The notes beneath the pieces are model-generated. The model ran no database searches, was not told the origin of the DNA, and was given only the letters and a program-made list of their open reading frames with translations. Positions 50,469 to 60,301 of a stretch of 64,000 bases of DNA are shown one piece after another. Position 1 is the stretch's first letter. Every line of letters begins with the position of its first letter. A program made the position numbers and the translations under genes. Where the stretch lies: NCBI GenBank assembly GCA_018699955.1, contig JABISG010000123.1, forward strand, positions 177,364 to 241,363, in the 5' to 3' direction. The DNA comes from Planctomycetaceae bacterium. GTDB lineage: Bacteria > Planctomycetota > Planctomycetia > Planctomycetales > Planctomycetaceae.

Positions 50469-51347
50469 ATGCGGAAGTTGATTGTCGGTTGTGGATATCT
50501 GGGCCGCCGCGTGGCCGCCGCATGGCTGAGTGAAGGCCACAAGGTGAGTGCGCTAACGCGCAGCGAACGGCACGCAGAGGAATTGCAGTCTGCCGGTATC
50601 ACTCCCTTTATTGGCGACGTGACCAAACCGCCGACGCTTTCCGAATTACCTTCGGCCGACACACTGCTGTTCGCAGTCGGCTTCGATCGAACCGCGGGAC
50701 TTTCGCAGCGCACGGTGTATGTCGATGGCCTCACCAACGTGCTTCAGGAAGTGGGCAGCCGGATTGGAAGGTTGATCTACATTTCCAGCACCAGTGTTTA
50801 CGGTCAGCAAACCGGCGAATGGATCGACGAGGATTCCCCCACGCGACCTGCGACACCCGGTGGTCAAGTCTGCCTGGACGCAGAACAGGTTGTCCAACGT
50901 TTCTTTCCAACCGGTGCAAAGAGACCCGATCCAACGGCGGTTGTTCTTCGCCTCGCGGGGATTTACGGTCCCAGTCGCTTGCTGCGGCGCATCGAAGCGG
51001 TTCGGGCGCGGGCGCCGATCGCCGGCGATCCACTGGCCTGGCTGAATCTGATTCACGTCGATGACGCAGTTGCCGCTGTCCGTGCAACTGAAACAGTCGC
51101 CGCACGCGATTCAACGTACCTCGTCTCGGATGATTGCCCGATCTCACGGCAGGATTACTTTAATCGACTGGCTGCCATCGTCGGCGCCAATCCGCCGGTT
51201 TTCGATCGGTCGATGGAATCCAGTCTTCGCGTGTCCGGCTTGGGGAAACGTTGCAGCAACCGCAAACTGCGCAACGAACTCGGCGTCGAGTTGCGATTCC
51301 CGACAATTGAGACGGGATTGCTGGATGCCGTTTGTGATGGGACGTAA
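50469..51347 (+). CDS. Atypical extended SDR / NAD-dependent epimerase-like protein
   Basis: This 292-residue protein has a nucleotide-binding start KLIVGCGYLGRRVAAAWLSEG, LIYISSTSVYG and the NLIHVDDAVAAVRA motif of extended SDRs. The catalytic Tyr-x-x-x-Lys expected after DEDSPTRPATPGG is not present: the region reads GQVCLDAEQVV. It resembles the YeeZ-like atypical SDR group rather than a working epimerase. The start ATG was confirmed by the family's N-terminus. Substrate is unknown. Confidence 0.85.
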   Translation: MRKLIVGCGYLGRRVAAAWLSEGHKVSALTRSERHAEELQSAGITPFIGDVTKPPTLSELPSADTLLFAVGFDRTAGLSQRTVYVDGLTNVLQEVGSRIGRLIYISSTSVYGQQTGEWIDEDSPTRPATPGGQVCLDAEQVVQRFFPTGAKRPDPTAVVLRLAGIYGPSRLLRRIEAVRARAPIAGDPLAWLNLIHVDDAVAAVRATETVAARDSTYLVSDDCPISRQDYFNRLAAIVGANPPVFDRSMESSLRVSGLGKRCSNRKLRNELGVELRFPTIETGLLDAVCDGT

Positions 51348-51623
51348 CCGCATCGCGCCGACGTTTGAGGAACCGCGGGTTGCGATTGTGCGGGTTCTGT
51401 CGATTCGGCGGAACAGAATGCATGATTGGGGATGCAGATCGTTCGATTGGCTGGCTACGTTTTTGAATTCGCTTGGAATACGACATAGAGTTTATCAGCG
51501 CCAGCAGCGACGGCGCCGATTCTCTCGTTTGTCGTTTGGCTCAAACCGAGTTGATGATGAGGAGTGACGATGCGAGATGATCCGCGTCACGATTGGTCGG
51601 ATGTTTACACAGGGACGATCACC

Positions 51624-51803
51624 ATGAACGGCTTACTCAATCTGCTGAAGAACGACGACGCGGCGACCGCAGTGGAATACGCGGTGATGTTGGCAGCGAT
51701 TCTGTTGACGTTGATCGTCGGTGTGATTGCTGTGGGCGAATCGACCAGTGACATGTACACCGACATCGACAGCGAAATGACGAGCCACGGCGTTGGTCCA
51801 TAA
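51624..51803 (+). CDS. Flp/Fap-type pilin (class IVb)
   Basis: This 59-residue Flp-type pilin has the usual layout: a short positively charged leader (NGLLNLLKNDDAATA) with Glu five residues into the mature part and the hydrophobic helix YAVMLAAILLTLIVGVIAVG. The Tad prepilin cleavage site is expected at Ala-Thr-Ala before VEYAVML. No tad secretion or prepilin peptidase genes lie next to it. The ATG chosen gives the conserved N-terminus; upstream codons are out of family. Confidence 0.83.
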   Translation: MNGLLNLLKNDDAATAVEYAVMLAAILLTLIVGVIAVGESTSDMYTDIDSEMTSHGVGP

Positions 51804-51940
51804 CAGATCGTAATCAACTGCTGGTCGTTTCGGGAAAACCTGTGGAAGATTGCTTTTTATTCTTCCCAGCCGACGGTCTGTTCGCCACACTCTAGGCGGT
51901 GTTGAATGGTCCCCCTTCTGGTTCTCATCGGTCTTTCCTC

Positions 51941-52723
51941 ATGCCGTGCTGCTTTCTGGGCTTCGGTGGCAACGTTGGGAACGTTGCTGCAACATTCGCG
52001 TCGGCGCTCGGTGAATTGGGGCGAAACGATGAGAGAATCCACGTCGTTCGCACGAGCAGCATCTATCGGACTGCAGCGGTTGGCGAAAACGCCGGTGGCG
52101 AGTTTCTCAATGCGGTTGTAGAAATCGAAACCGAACTGACTCCACTCAATTTGCTGGCGTGTCTGCAATCGATCGAAACGGCCTTGGGCCGCACGCGCGA
52201 AGTGCATTGGGGACCGCGACCACTCGACATTGATCTCCTGTTGTACGGTTCAGAAGTTGTTGAGGAACCTGAATTACAGGTCCCTCATCCGGCGATGTGG
52301 TATCGCCGATTCGTTCTCGATCCGCTCGCGGAGATCGCCGCCGACGTTGTGCATCCGGTTTTCGGTGTCACGATCGGTCAGCTCCGCCAGCGAATGCTCT
52401 TTCGGCCGTTGCGATTGCGAATTGCCTGCCGCGAGGGAGCTCAGCGAGATCATCTCATCGCGGAACTGAGTCGGCGGTTTGCTGAGGTTCAGGTCGAGCT
52501 GATCCCCTCAGAGCTTTCAACCGGCGGAACGACATTGATGACACATGTCCGGATCAATCCGCTGGATGATGAATGTCGAACTGGTCAAATCACCCTCGGC
52601 GATCCGAAAGGCGTGCCTGTTCTCATTCCGGCCGACGATGACGGCGGTGTTGCGTTTCTTTCAGCTGTCATTGCATCGGCGACCGATCAACCGGCAATCG
52701 TTGCGGGGTCGTTTCTCGCGTAG
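51941..52723 (+). CDS. folK: HPPK (folate biosynthesis kinase) with C-terminal extension
   Basis: This is 6-hydroxymethyl-7,8-dihydropterin pyrophosphokinase, with the FLGFGGNVGNVAATFASAL start, GEFLNAVVEIET, ETALGRTREVHWGPRPLDID and LQVPHPAMWYRRFVLDPLAEI. These are the pterin- and ATP-binding motifs, and the HPPK domain ends around residue 155. Another 105 residues follow (for example CREGAQRDHLIAELSRRF and PVLIPADDDGGVAFLSAVIA) that are not part of HPPK and that I cannot place. It transfers pyrophosphate from ATP to the pterin in folate synthesis. Confidence 0.9.
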   Translation: MPCCFLGFGGNVGNVAATFASALGELGRNDERIHVVRTSSIYRTAAVGENAGGEFLNAVVEIETELTPLNLLACLQSIETALGRTREVHWGPRPLDIDLLLYGSEVVEEPELQVPHPAMWYRRFVLDPLAEIAADVVHPVFGVTIGQLRQRMLFRPLRLRIACREGAQRDHLIAELSRRFAEVQVELIPSELSTGGTTLMTHVRINPLDDECRTGQITLGDPKGVPVLIPADDDGGVAFLSAVIASATDQPAIVAGSFLA

Positions 52724-52730
52724 GCGTTTC

Positions 52731-53732
52731 TTAGAACCAGAAGATGTCGCCATCGTGTCCGAGACGGTAGTCGAATGCCGAAGCGGCTTTCCAGCCTTCC
52801 AGCAGGTTGACCGTCTCTTCGTAGAAGTACCGTAATTCCATGTCCGAACGCTTGGGATCGTGATGCACGATGCGAACCCGCTTCGGGAGCCGCTTGCATG
52901 CCAGGATTGTCGGCAGAGTACGATTGGGAGTTCCATGTCCCCAACCTTGACGGGACATGGCGAGTTGACCGATGGCGCGATTTCCTTCGTATTCGTCGTC
53001 GCGATACTGAATGTCGGCCAACAGCAGTTCGGCGTCATCGAAGAATTCCACAACATCCGTTTCGGGTTCGGCCGGCGGCTCGTAGTCGGTGGCAACCACG
53101 ATGGCCCCAACTCCCGGAATCTCAAAACGAAAGCCACTACACCCGCCGGGATGGGCCAGCGGAATTGTCCTTACGGTAACGTCGTCAATTTGCAGGGAAT
53201 TCGAGGGAACGAAACTGACGTGCTCGCGGCGTGCACCAATCTCGTCCAGCTTCTCGATTGTCACGGGCCAATAGCTTTCGCGAAACTGAGAATGAAGAAC
53301 CTGCTTCATCACGCTTTCGCCGGGGGTCATCGTCTCCGTCGATGTGCGAAATAATCCCAAATCGGGACTATAGAACCGCATGGTGATTCCACGGCGAAAC
53401 AGAAGCTCATTGGCCCGCAAACCGGCAATGTGATCCTGATGGAAATGCGTCTGCACGCAGTGAATCAACGCTTCCTTTTTTCCCTCGGCTTCGAGCATGG
53501 CCAGCACAAACTCCGATATCGGAGCGGCGCCCAGTCCCTGATCGATAAGAATCAGCGTGTCTTTGTGCCGCAGGAAATAACTCGTCGTGCGGCTGCCGTA
53601 CAGTTCGCGGCGAAACGGCACGCGTCGTACATTCCACGGTGCTTTGGCGTCGTACACCGGGCGGTTTTCGGTCGGCGCAGCAAAGCTGCCCGAGCAACCC
53701 CCGATCATGAATAACGTGTCCGTTTTCATCAT
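52731..53732 (-). CDS. Metallo-beta-lactamase-fold hydrolase
   Basis: This 333-residue MBL-fold protein has the metal motif THFHQDHIAGL, later His/Asp ligands near IPLAHPGGCSGFRF and VVATDYEPPAEPE, and HHDPKRSD near the end. These match ribonuclease Z/phosphodiesterase-like hydrolases. It may act on an RNA, nucleotide or small ester. It is convergent with folK with a 7-nt gap. The first ATG and the ATG one codon later are equally likely starts. Confidence 0.87.
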   Translation of the reverse strand: MMKTDTLFMIGGCSGSFAAPTENRPVYDAKAPWNVRRVPFRRELYGSRTTSYFLRHKDTLILIDQGLGAAPISEFVLAMLEAEGKKEALIHCVQTHFHQDHIAGLRANELLFRRGITMRFYSPDLGLFRTSTETMTPGESVMKQVLHSQFRESYWPVTIEKLDEIGARREHVSFVPSNSLQIDDVTVRTIPLAHPGGCSGFRFEIPGVGAIVVATDYEPPAEPETDVVEFFDDAELLLADIQYRDDEYEGNRAIGQLAMSRQGWGHGTPNRTLPTILACKRLPKRVRIVHHDPKRSDMELRYFYEETVNLLEGWKAASAFDYRLGHDGDIFWF

Positions 53733-54200
53733 CAGCTTGCTTTCGGCAGCACAAGTGCGGTGACGACGCCAAGTCGCAACGTCGACAGATTCAGTTCATC
53801 GGGGAAAGTCAAAAACGAGGCCGAAGCTTCTTCATAGCCGCGCTTGCTACTGGATGGCAGGAACCACCATCACCCCGAACCCAGTGTAATTTAGGACGGG
53901 CATTCCACTCAGTAGCACGCGGAGATTTCGTCGTAATCAGATATCGACTTATTCACGCCCAGTCCATGATAACAAATCTCATCACGGGATTCACGCAGTA
54001 GATTCCATGCAGGGTACGGATTTCATGCTTCCAATTCCACTGTTGAGGACATCAATCGGCAATGATTTGATGCTTATCGGCGGCCCAGCAGGCAGGCAGT
54101 CGTCACAGCAAGCGGTCCGATGTATAATCAGATTGACGAAAAGCAAAGTGACAGGGTGACTATTTCAACTGTGTTTGCCGCCAAATACGTCAGGAATCCA
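53733..54200. other. Intergenic region upstream of PSD1 gene
   Basis: This 468-nt region contains no gene I can support. It likely holds promoters for the flanking divergent genes, but no convincing -35/-10 pair or operator was found. Confidence 0.4.
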
Positions 54201-57200
54201 ATGTCTTGTTTTCTGCGTTCTCTTCTCGTTGCATCGATTCTTGGTGCCGCTTCTTTGGCGACTGCCGATGAGTCGCAGCAAGACGGTGCTGCCGAGCCAA
54301 CGGCTAAACAGTTGGAATTCTTTGAGAAAAAAATCCGCCCGATTTTGGTGACTCACTGCCAGGAATGTCATGGCGCGAAGAAACAGGAAGGCGAACTCAG
54401 GCTCGATTCCCGGGTCGGCCTGTTCAAGGGGGGCGAAAGCGGGGCGGTTGTCAAACCGGGCGATCCGAAACAGAGTGAGCTGATTGCTGCCATCAATTAC
54501 GGTGCAGACAGCTTTCAAATGCCTCCCGATGGGAAGCTCAAGTCGGCGGAAATCGCGGCATTGACCGAATGGGTCAAAATGGGAGCGGCATGGCCGAAGT
54601 CGAAATCTGTCGGACCAACCGAGACAGGCGGAGGCGAGATCGATCTCGCCGAACGGGCAAAGCATTGGTCGTTTCAGCCCGTGCGGCGGCCGGATATTCC
54701 AGCAGTAATAAGAGAAAGCTGGGCGCGGAATCCAATTGACCGTTTTGTGTTGGCTCGGCTTGAGAAGGCCGGATTGCAGCCTGCCCCCGAAGCTGATCGG
54801 CGGACGCTGTTGCGGCGGCTGAGCTACGACCTGACCGGCCTGCCACCGACCGTCGAAGAACTTCACGAATTCGTCGCAGATAAGTCTCCCACAGCTTACG
54901 AAGATGCGGTCGAACGTTTGTTGGCTTCACCGCGATACGGAGAACGATGGGCGCGGCACTGGCTCGATCTGGTCCGTTTTGCTGAGACCGGCGGACACGA
55001 ATTCGATTACGCGATTCCGAACGCCTGGCCGTATCGCGACTACGTGATTCGTGCATTCGCCCACGATGTTCCATACAACCAGTTTGTTATCGAACACATC
55101 GCCGGTGACCTCGTCGAGACGCCGCGAAGACGTTCCGCGAACGGCGACAACGAGTCGGTCGTTGGGACGGCGTTTTACTGGTTCAGCCAGGGAAAGCATT
55201 CTCCGGTCGATATCCGCTCGGAAGAATGCGATACCATTGACAACCAACTGGATGTTCTCGGCAAAACGTTCCTCGGTTTGACAATTGCCTGCACGCGTTG
55301 CCACGATCACAAGTTCGATCCCATCCGTTCGCAAGACTATTACGCGTTGGCCGGATATCTGCAAAGCTCCCGCCGACAACGGGCCATTCTCGATGATTCG
55401 CAGCAGACGCAGTCAATCGTCAATCGCCTTGCCAGAATCACCGAAGACAACCGTCGCACGATTGAGCAATACGAGGCGGTCGCGCTTCTCGGCCAAGTGG
55501 ACCGGCTGATTGGCCTGATCCAAGGTGCAACCGAAATTGAAGAGGTACTACGCACTGCCTGGCGAAAGCGACTCAAAGAGACATCAGCCCGCAATTCGGC
55601 CGATGTCTTCCATGCGTGGTCATCACTTCAGAATCAACCAACAACCGAGCGGTTCGCCGCTTCCCGCAAGGCTCTTGTGAAACGACTGCGCGATGTGAGC
55701 AAGGTCGCGAATTCCGGCGGCAACCTGTTCGCCGATTTCAGCGCCGACTCGTATCGTGACTGGTTCGTCAACGGGCCGGCATTTGGTCAAGCCCCTTCGC
55801 GTAACGGCGATTTAATCTTGCGCGAGCAGCCGTCACCGGGCGGTTCGGTCGTTTCCGAAATCCTGCCGGCCGGATGGGCGCACAGCGGACTCATCTCCAG
55901 ACGGCTCCAGGGAACGATGCGTTCGCCCACGTTCACAATCGAAAAGCGATACGTCCATTATCGAGCTCGACGTGTCGGGGGACGACCAAACCCCGGTCGC
56001 GCGTTGAAAAACGGACAACTGCATCTGATCGTCGATGGGTTTCAGTACATCAAGAACCCCTTGCACGGGGGACTCACCATCAACGTCGCCAACGATGGAC
56101 AATGGAGATGGTACCGCCACGACGTGGGCAAGTTGCTTGGCAGCCGGGCATATCTCGAAGTTGATGATGAAGACGACGGGATGATTGTCATCGATCGCGT
56201 ATTGTTTTCCGATGCGGGCCCGCCTCCCGAAAAACCGAACGTTGTTGTTACCGACATGCTCGACGACCCCACAATTACGACGGCGGAGCAATTGGCCGAC
56301 CGCTATCGGCAGCTCTTCGTTGAATGCCTTTCCCTGTGGAAAGAAGGCCGGCTGGGAACTATAGAGCATTCGGGTGATCGAATCGCGATCGTCAACTGGA
56401 TGCTGCAAAACCAATCGTTGTTTGCGGCGGCCAATCGGCAGGTTATTCGCGCCGATAAGATTGCAGGAATCGTGACACAATTTCGGGATGCGGCGAGCCA
56501 AATTTCTCCGCCGCGCCGATCGGTGGCAATGGTTGACGGCAGTGGCGAAAACGATCACGTGCTCGTTCGCGGAAACCATAAGAAGCCGGGCAAGATTGTG
56601 GCACGCCGGCCGCTGGAAGTGTTCGTTGGTGCCAACGAGCCGACACCGAAGTCGGGCAGCGGCCGGATGCGTCTCGCGCAAATCCTGGCCGACTCATCGA
56701 ACCCCTTGACGGCCAGAGTCATGGTTAACCGTTTGTGGATGCACCATTTCGGTCGCGGCATTGTTGACACACCGGACAATTTCGGCCTGCAGGGGAAACC
56801 ACCCAGTCACCAAATGCTGCTCGACTGGTTGGCCAAAGAATTCGTTGATGGTGGGTGGTCAATCAAGCGAATGCATCGGCTGATGTTGCTGTCGAGCACC
56901 TACCGCATGTCGAGCCGGACCGAGAACTCAAGGTTTGAGAAGGGCGATCCGCAAAACGTTCTGCTACACCGGATGAACATCAAACGCCTCGAAGGTGAAG
57001 CCATTCGCGATGGGCTGTTGGCGATTTCCGGACGACTCGACGAACGCCGATACGGTCCCGGTGTGACGCCGCATCTCACGCCGTTCATGGAAGGGCGTGG
57101 CCGTCCTGGGCGTTCCGGACCGCTCGATGGAGAAGGTCGCCGCAGTGTCTACATCAGCGTTCGCCGCAATTTTCTGACGCCGTTATTCCTGGCGTTCGAT

Positions 57201-57566
57201 CTCCCTTCACCCTCGACTACCATTGGCCGCCGCAGCGTCTCCAACGTGCCGGCGCAGGCGTTGACAATGATGAACAATCCCTTCGTCATTCAGCAGGCCG
57301 GCCTGTGGTCGAGCCGCACGCTGAACGATTTGCAGGCGAGCGGTGGGCGTAATCCCACTGATTCCGACAAAGAAATAACACACAAACGGATTCGCCGCCT
57401 CTATGAAACGGCCTTCGGCCGACTCCCGACCGACGACGAACTAACCGCTACACTCGGGTTCCTCGCCGAACAAGGCAAGGAATACAATGGCCCAGCCGAC
57501 CCACGCACATGGGCCGACTTATGCCACGTTCTGTTGAATGTCAAAGAGTTTGTTTTTGTGAATTGA
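54201..57566 (+). CDS. PSD1 / planctomycete cytochrome-C-domain protein (DUF1549, DUF1553)
   Basis: This 1121-residue exported protein is typical of Planctomycetota. After a signal peptide (LLVASILGAASLATA) it has a PSCyt1 cytochrome c-like domain with the haem motif CQECH (Cys53, Cys56, His57), then DUF1549 (WARNPIDRFVLARLE, RYGERWARHWLDLVRFAE). A middle carbohydrate-binding-like region (about residues 550-680) precedes DUF1553, visible as NPLTARVMVNRLWMHHFGRG, LMLLSSTYRMSS and NVPAQALTMMNNPFV. The protein sits next to a DUF1501 partner, as in most known loci. Substrate is unknown. Confidence 0.93.
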   Translation: MSCFLRSLLVASILGAASLATADESQQDGAAEPTAKQLEFFEKKIRPILVTHCQECHGAKKQEGELRLDSRVGLFKGGESGAVVKPGDPKQSELIAAINYGADSFQMPPDGKLKSAEIAALTEWVKMGAAWPKSKSVGPTETGGGEIDLAERAKHWSFQPVRRPDIPAVIRESWARNPIDRFVLARLEKAGLQPAPEADRRTLLRRLSYDLTGLPPTVEELHEFVADKSPTAYEDAVERLLASPRYGERWARHWLDLVRFAETGGHEFDYAIPNAWPYRDYVIRAFAHDVPYNQFVIEHIAGDLVETPRRRSANGDNESVVGTAFYWFSQGKHSPVDIRSEECDTIDNQLDVLGKTFLGLTIACTRCHDHKFDPIRSQDYYALAGYLQSSRRQRAILDDSQQTQSIVNRLARITEDNRRTIEQYEAVALLGQVDRLIGLIQGATEIEEVLRTAWRKRLKETSARNSADVFHAWSSLQNQPTTERFAASRKALVKRLRDVSKVANSGGNLFADFSADSYRDWFVNGPAFGQAPSRNGDLILREQPSPGGSVVSEILPAGWAHSGLISRRLQGTMRSPTFTIEKRYVHYRARRVGGRPNPGRALKNGQLHLIVDGFQYIKNPLHGGLTINVANDGQWRWYRHDVGKLLGSRAYLEVDDEDDGMIVIDRVLFSDAGPPPEKPNVVVTDMLDDPTITTAEQLADRYRQLFVECLSLWKEGRLGTIEHSGDRIAIVNWMLQNQSLFAAANRQVIRADKIAGIVTQFRDAASQISPPRRSVAMVDGSGENDHVLVRGNHKKPGKIVARRPLEVFVGANEPTPKSGSGRMRLAQILADSSNPLTARVMVNRLWMHHFGRGIVDTPDNFGLQGKPPSHQMLLDWLAKEFVDGGWSIKRMHRLMLLSSTYRMSSRTENSRFEKGDPQNVLLHRMNIKRLEGEAIRDGLLAISGRLDERRYGPGVTPHLTPFMEGRGRPGRSGPLDGEGRRSVYISVRRNFLTPLFLAFDLPSPSTTIGRRSVSNVPAQALTMMNNPFVIQQAGLWSSRTLNDLQASGGRNPTDSDKEITHKRIRRLYETAFGRLPTDDELTATLGFLAEQGKEYNGPADPRTWADLCHVLLNVKEFVFVN

Positions 57567-57635
57567 GCTAGGAAAGCAAAGCAATCTTGCAGAACTCTCT
57601 GACTCTCAATTTGTAGAAAAGTTGGACACACCGAA

Positions 57636-59042
57636 ATGCACTGCCATCAATTCACCAGTCGGCGGCAAACCCGTCGCGACATGCTGCTTCAGACCGCGAA
57701 CGGCTTCGGTGCGGTCGCTTTGACTTCGCTGTTGAACGATTCGGCCTACGGCGCGGAAAACTCGCAGACGCCGCATCACAAACCGTTGGCGAAAAACGTC
57801 ATCTTTCTTTACATGGACGGTGGGCCGTCGCATGTTGATACCTTCGATCCAAAGCCGCTGCTCGAAAAAGAGCACGGCCAGAAGTTCAAAATGAAGGTGC
57901 AGCCGACGCAGTTCGACAACGTGGGAAAGGTCCTCAAGTCTCCGTGGAAATTTCGGCAGCACGGCGAAAGCGGTATTCCGGTCAGCGAACTGTTTCCGCA
58001 CGTCGCAAAACACGTTGACGACATGGCCGTCATCCGCTCGATGACGTCGGACTTCTCCGAACACACCAACGCCAACTACTTCCTGCACACCGGTTTCGGC
58101 CTGCAGGGACGGCCGAGCATGGGGTCGTGGGTGACCTACGGGCTGGGAACCGAAAGCCGCAATCTGCCCGGCTTCGTCGTGCTCAACGGTGGGCTGATCC
58201 CGCCGGGCGGGCTGTCCTGTTTTCACAATGGCTTTTTGCCGGCAACATTTCAGGGATCGGTCTTCAAGAACAGCGCGATTCCCGTGGCCGATTTGAGACG
58301 CACCGAAGCAACCGATTCGGCCCAGCAGCGAAAGCTGGCATTGCTTCAACGTCTCGACCAGGACGGACTGAAACGCACCGGGCGTCACGACGCGCTCGAA
58401 TCGGCCATCGGCAACTACGAACTCGCCGCCCGCATGCAAACTGCTGTCCCCGATCTGATGGACATCGGCAGCGAGACCAAAGAAACACAGGAACGCTACG
58501 GCCTGTTCGAGGATTTCGCCCAAACGAAGTCGTACGGACGGCAGTGCCTGGTGGCGCGGCGGCTCGTCGAACGGGGCGTGCGATTTATCGAGTTGACCTG
58601 CCCATCGGTCTCCGGCGACCGATGGGATCAGCACGGCAACCTGAAACAGGGACACGAAAACAACGCCCGTGCCGTCGATAAACCGATCGCCGCGTTATTG
58701 GGCGACCTCAAAGAGCGGGGGTTATTGAAGGAAACGCTGGTTATTTGGATGGGCGAGTTCGGCCGCACGCCGATGGCACAAGGAAGCAATGGTCGCGACC
58801 ACAACCCGTTCGGCTTCACCTACTGGATGGCCGGCGGCGGAATCAAAGGGGGAACCATTTACGGTGCCACCGATGAATACGGCTATTACGCGGTCGAGAA
58901 CAAGCTCGACATTCACGACATGCACGCCACCATGCTGCATCTGTTGGGCGTCGATCACGAACGTCTCGGCTTCCGCTTCAGCAGCCGCGATATGCGTCTC
59001 ACCGATGTCTTCGGTAAAGTCGTTCGGGAAGTCATCGCCTGA
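57636..59042 (+). CDS. DUF1501 domain-containing protein
   Basis: This 468-residue sulfatase-like DUF1501 protein has a Tat-type leader (SRRQTRRDMLLQTANGFGAV) followed by NVIFLYMDGGPSHVDTFDPK, the family signature. Later conserved parts are TNANYFLHTGFGLQGRPSMG, CLVARRLVERGVRFIEL and WMGEFGRTPMAQG, ending in the HATMLHLLGVDHERLGFRF segment. It is probably exported and works with the upstream PSD1 protein 69 nt away; the pair is common in planctomycetes. Enzymatic activity is unknown. Confidence 0.93.
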   Translation: MHCHQFTSRRQTRRDMLLQTANGFGAVALTSLLNDSAYGAENSQTPHHKPLAKNVIFLYMDGGPSHVDTFDPKPLLEKEHGQKFKMKVQPTQFDNVGKVLKSPWKFRQHGESGIPVSELFPHVAKHVDDMAVIRSMTSDFSEHTNANYFLHTGFGLQGRPSMGSWVTYGLGTESRNLPGFVVLNGGLIPPGGLSCFHNGFLPATFQGSVFKNSAIPVADLRRTEATDSAQQRKLALLQRLDQDGLKRTGRHDALESAIGNYELAARMQTAVPDLMDIGSETKETQERYGLFEDFAQTKSYGRQCLVARRLVERGVRFIELTCPSVSGDRWDQHGNLKQGHENNARAVDKPIAALLGDLKERGLLKETLVIWMGEFGRTPMAQGSNGRDHNPFGFTYWMAGGGIKGGTIYGATDEYGYYAVENKLDIHDMHATMLHLLGVDHERLGFRFSSRDMRLTDVFGKVVREVIA

Positions 59043-59092
59043 CGTGGACGAAACGTTTCAACCGGTGCATCGCAATCGCCGACGAAACTCGG

Positions 59093-59518
59093 TTACCACG
59101 TCGCGTAGTCGCTGTGGTTGATGATGAACTCGCCGGTTACCCTGCTGTATCGCCAGCCTTTGGGGCCGCCAGGTGCAAGTGCGCCTGCATTGCGTTCTAC
59201 ATGGACCCTGTCATTCTTGTTGCCAACAAGGCACGTCGGGAACGGGGTGCGTATCATGGTTCTGACTTCCTTTTTGAAGTCATTCCCTCTGCCCGACTGA
59301 CCGGGATACGCACCGTTCTTCTGGTAATACAAATCGATCGCATTGCGAATCACATCGAGGCTCTGCCGACTCGAATTCTTTCGGGCGTCGTTCGCCGTGT
59401 CGAATATCTGCGACGAAGCGACGGCAGCGATCATGCCGAGAATGAGCACGACCACGACCATTTCAAGCATCGTGAACCCACGGCGCGGCGCAGGCAATGT
59501 GTGATGGCGACGGATCAT
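59093..59518 (-). CDS. Type II secretion GspG-like pseudopilin
   Basis: This 141-residue type IV prepilin-like protein has a basic leader ending in RRGF, after which cleavage and methylation are expected, then TMLEMVVVVLILGMIAAVAS as the hydrophobic helix. The mature part has the GspG-like features AIDLYYQKNGAYPGQ and GPKGWRYSRVTGEFIINHSD. The ATG before IRRHHTLP gives the proper leader length; the longer frame is unlike a leader. It lies apart from other secretion genes, convergent with the DUF1501 gene. Confidence 0.87.
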   Translation of the reverse strand: MIRRHHTLPAPRRGFTMLEMVVVVLILGMIAAVASSQIFDTANDARKNSSRQSLDVIRNAIDLYYQKNGAYPGQSGRGNDFKKEVRTMIRTPFPTCLVGNKNDRVHVERNAGALAPGGPKGWRYSRVTGEFIINHSDYATW

Positions 59519-59642
59519 GTGGGAATCATAGGTCACATTCAGCGGAGTCGTTGAAAATCCGGGGAATCGTTGGTGAAACTGCCGAGTTTTTCGCGTGGAG
59601 TGCCAATGGTGACACAAGTTAGAGGAGAAACCCTCAACCACG

Positions 59643-59685
59643 GCGCACAAAAACAGCGGCCAACCCACAATGCAGGCCGACCGCT
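59643..59685 (+). repeat. 43-nt diverged direct repeat, left copy
   Basis: This 43-nt segment, beginning GCGCACAAAAACAGCGGCCA, matches 62219-62261 with 8 mismatches in the same orientation. The two copies flank the small membrane-protein array. Confidence 0.6.
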
Positions 59686-59786
59686 GGCGGTGTTACGACG
59701 AGAAAGTATAGCTCACAGAATGGCCAGGGGCCGATTCTTGGTGGTTTCCTCGTTGGGAAGCTTGTTTTACTCAGTTGGAACGGGAG

Positions 59787-59957
59787 TCAATGGCCGTCGC
59801 TGTAGGGAGCCTTTGCTGGCCGGGCATAGCGAAACCCTTCGCTGCCACGTTCTTGCGCCGAGAACGTGTAGGTCACGACTCCGATTGCCAGTGCCACGAC
59901 AATCAGCAGAGCCGTGACCGTCCATCTTGCAATTGCTTGGCGGGTGGTGTGGGGCAT
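59787..59957 (-). CDS. Small membrane protein, array member (B type)
   Basis: This 56-residue protein starts MPHTTRQAIARWTV, carries one transmembrane helix (ALLIVVALAIGVVTYTF) and ends in a basic tail with SAQERG. Its start matches the paralogs at 60027-60278 and 61091-61270 (MPHPTRK-IARF). It is the last gene of the minus-strand array. Function is unknown. Confidence 0.62.
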   Translation of the reverse strand: MPHTTRQAIARWTVTALLIVVALAIGVVTYTFSAQERGSEGFRYARPAKAPYSDGH

Positions 59958-60026
59958 GAAAGCAGTGTCTGCGTTTGATACACGAATATGCGTGGTTGGC
60001 ATGGGAGTTTGTGGAAATTGGTGAGG

Positions 60027-60278
60027 TTAATTGGCATCTATGCCGAACCGCCTTATCTGAGAGGCGGTTTCAAACTCGTCTTGCATTCCCCAAACACGCG
60101 CCCAGTTGAGAAGGGGTTCGCGTGCCGCCGTTTCGTCGATCAGCCAGTCAACCGGCCTGTAGATCGGCAAGACACGTCCGAAGCGAACCATCGGCGCGTA
60201 GCTCAGCGGATACAGCACGACGATCAGCAGGGCCGTCACCGCGAATCTGGCGATTACTTTGCGGGTGGGGTGGGGCAT
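60027..60278 (-). CDS. Small membrane protein, array member (B/A hybrid type)
   Basis: This 83-residue protein begins MPHPTRKVIARFAVTALLIVV like the B-type paralogs. After its transmembrane helix it has LSYAPM, PIYRPVDWLIDET and PLLNWARVWG, which resemble the tails of the A-type members (FYAPL and W-Y-D-LW). It therefore looks like an A/B recombinant within the array. It lies 23 nt downstream of an A-type gene. Function is unknown. Confidence 0.65.
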   Translation of the reverse strand: MPHPTRKVIARFAVTALLIVVLYPLSYAPMVRFGRVLPIYRPVDWLIDETAAREPLLNWARVWGMQDEFETASQIRRFGIDAN

Positions 60279-60301
60279 GGAGTCGCCTCGGTGCATGCAG
60301 G

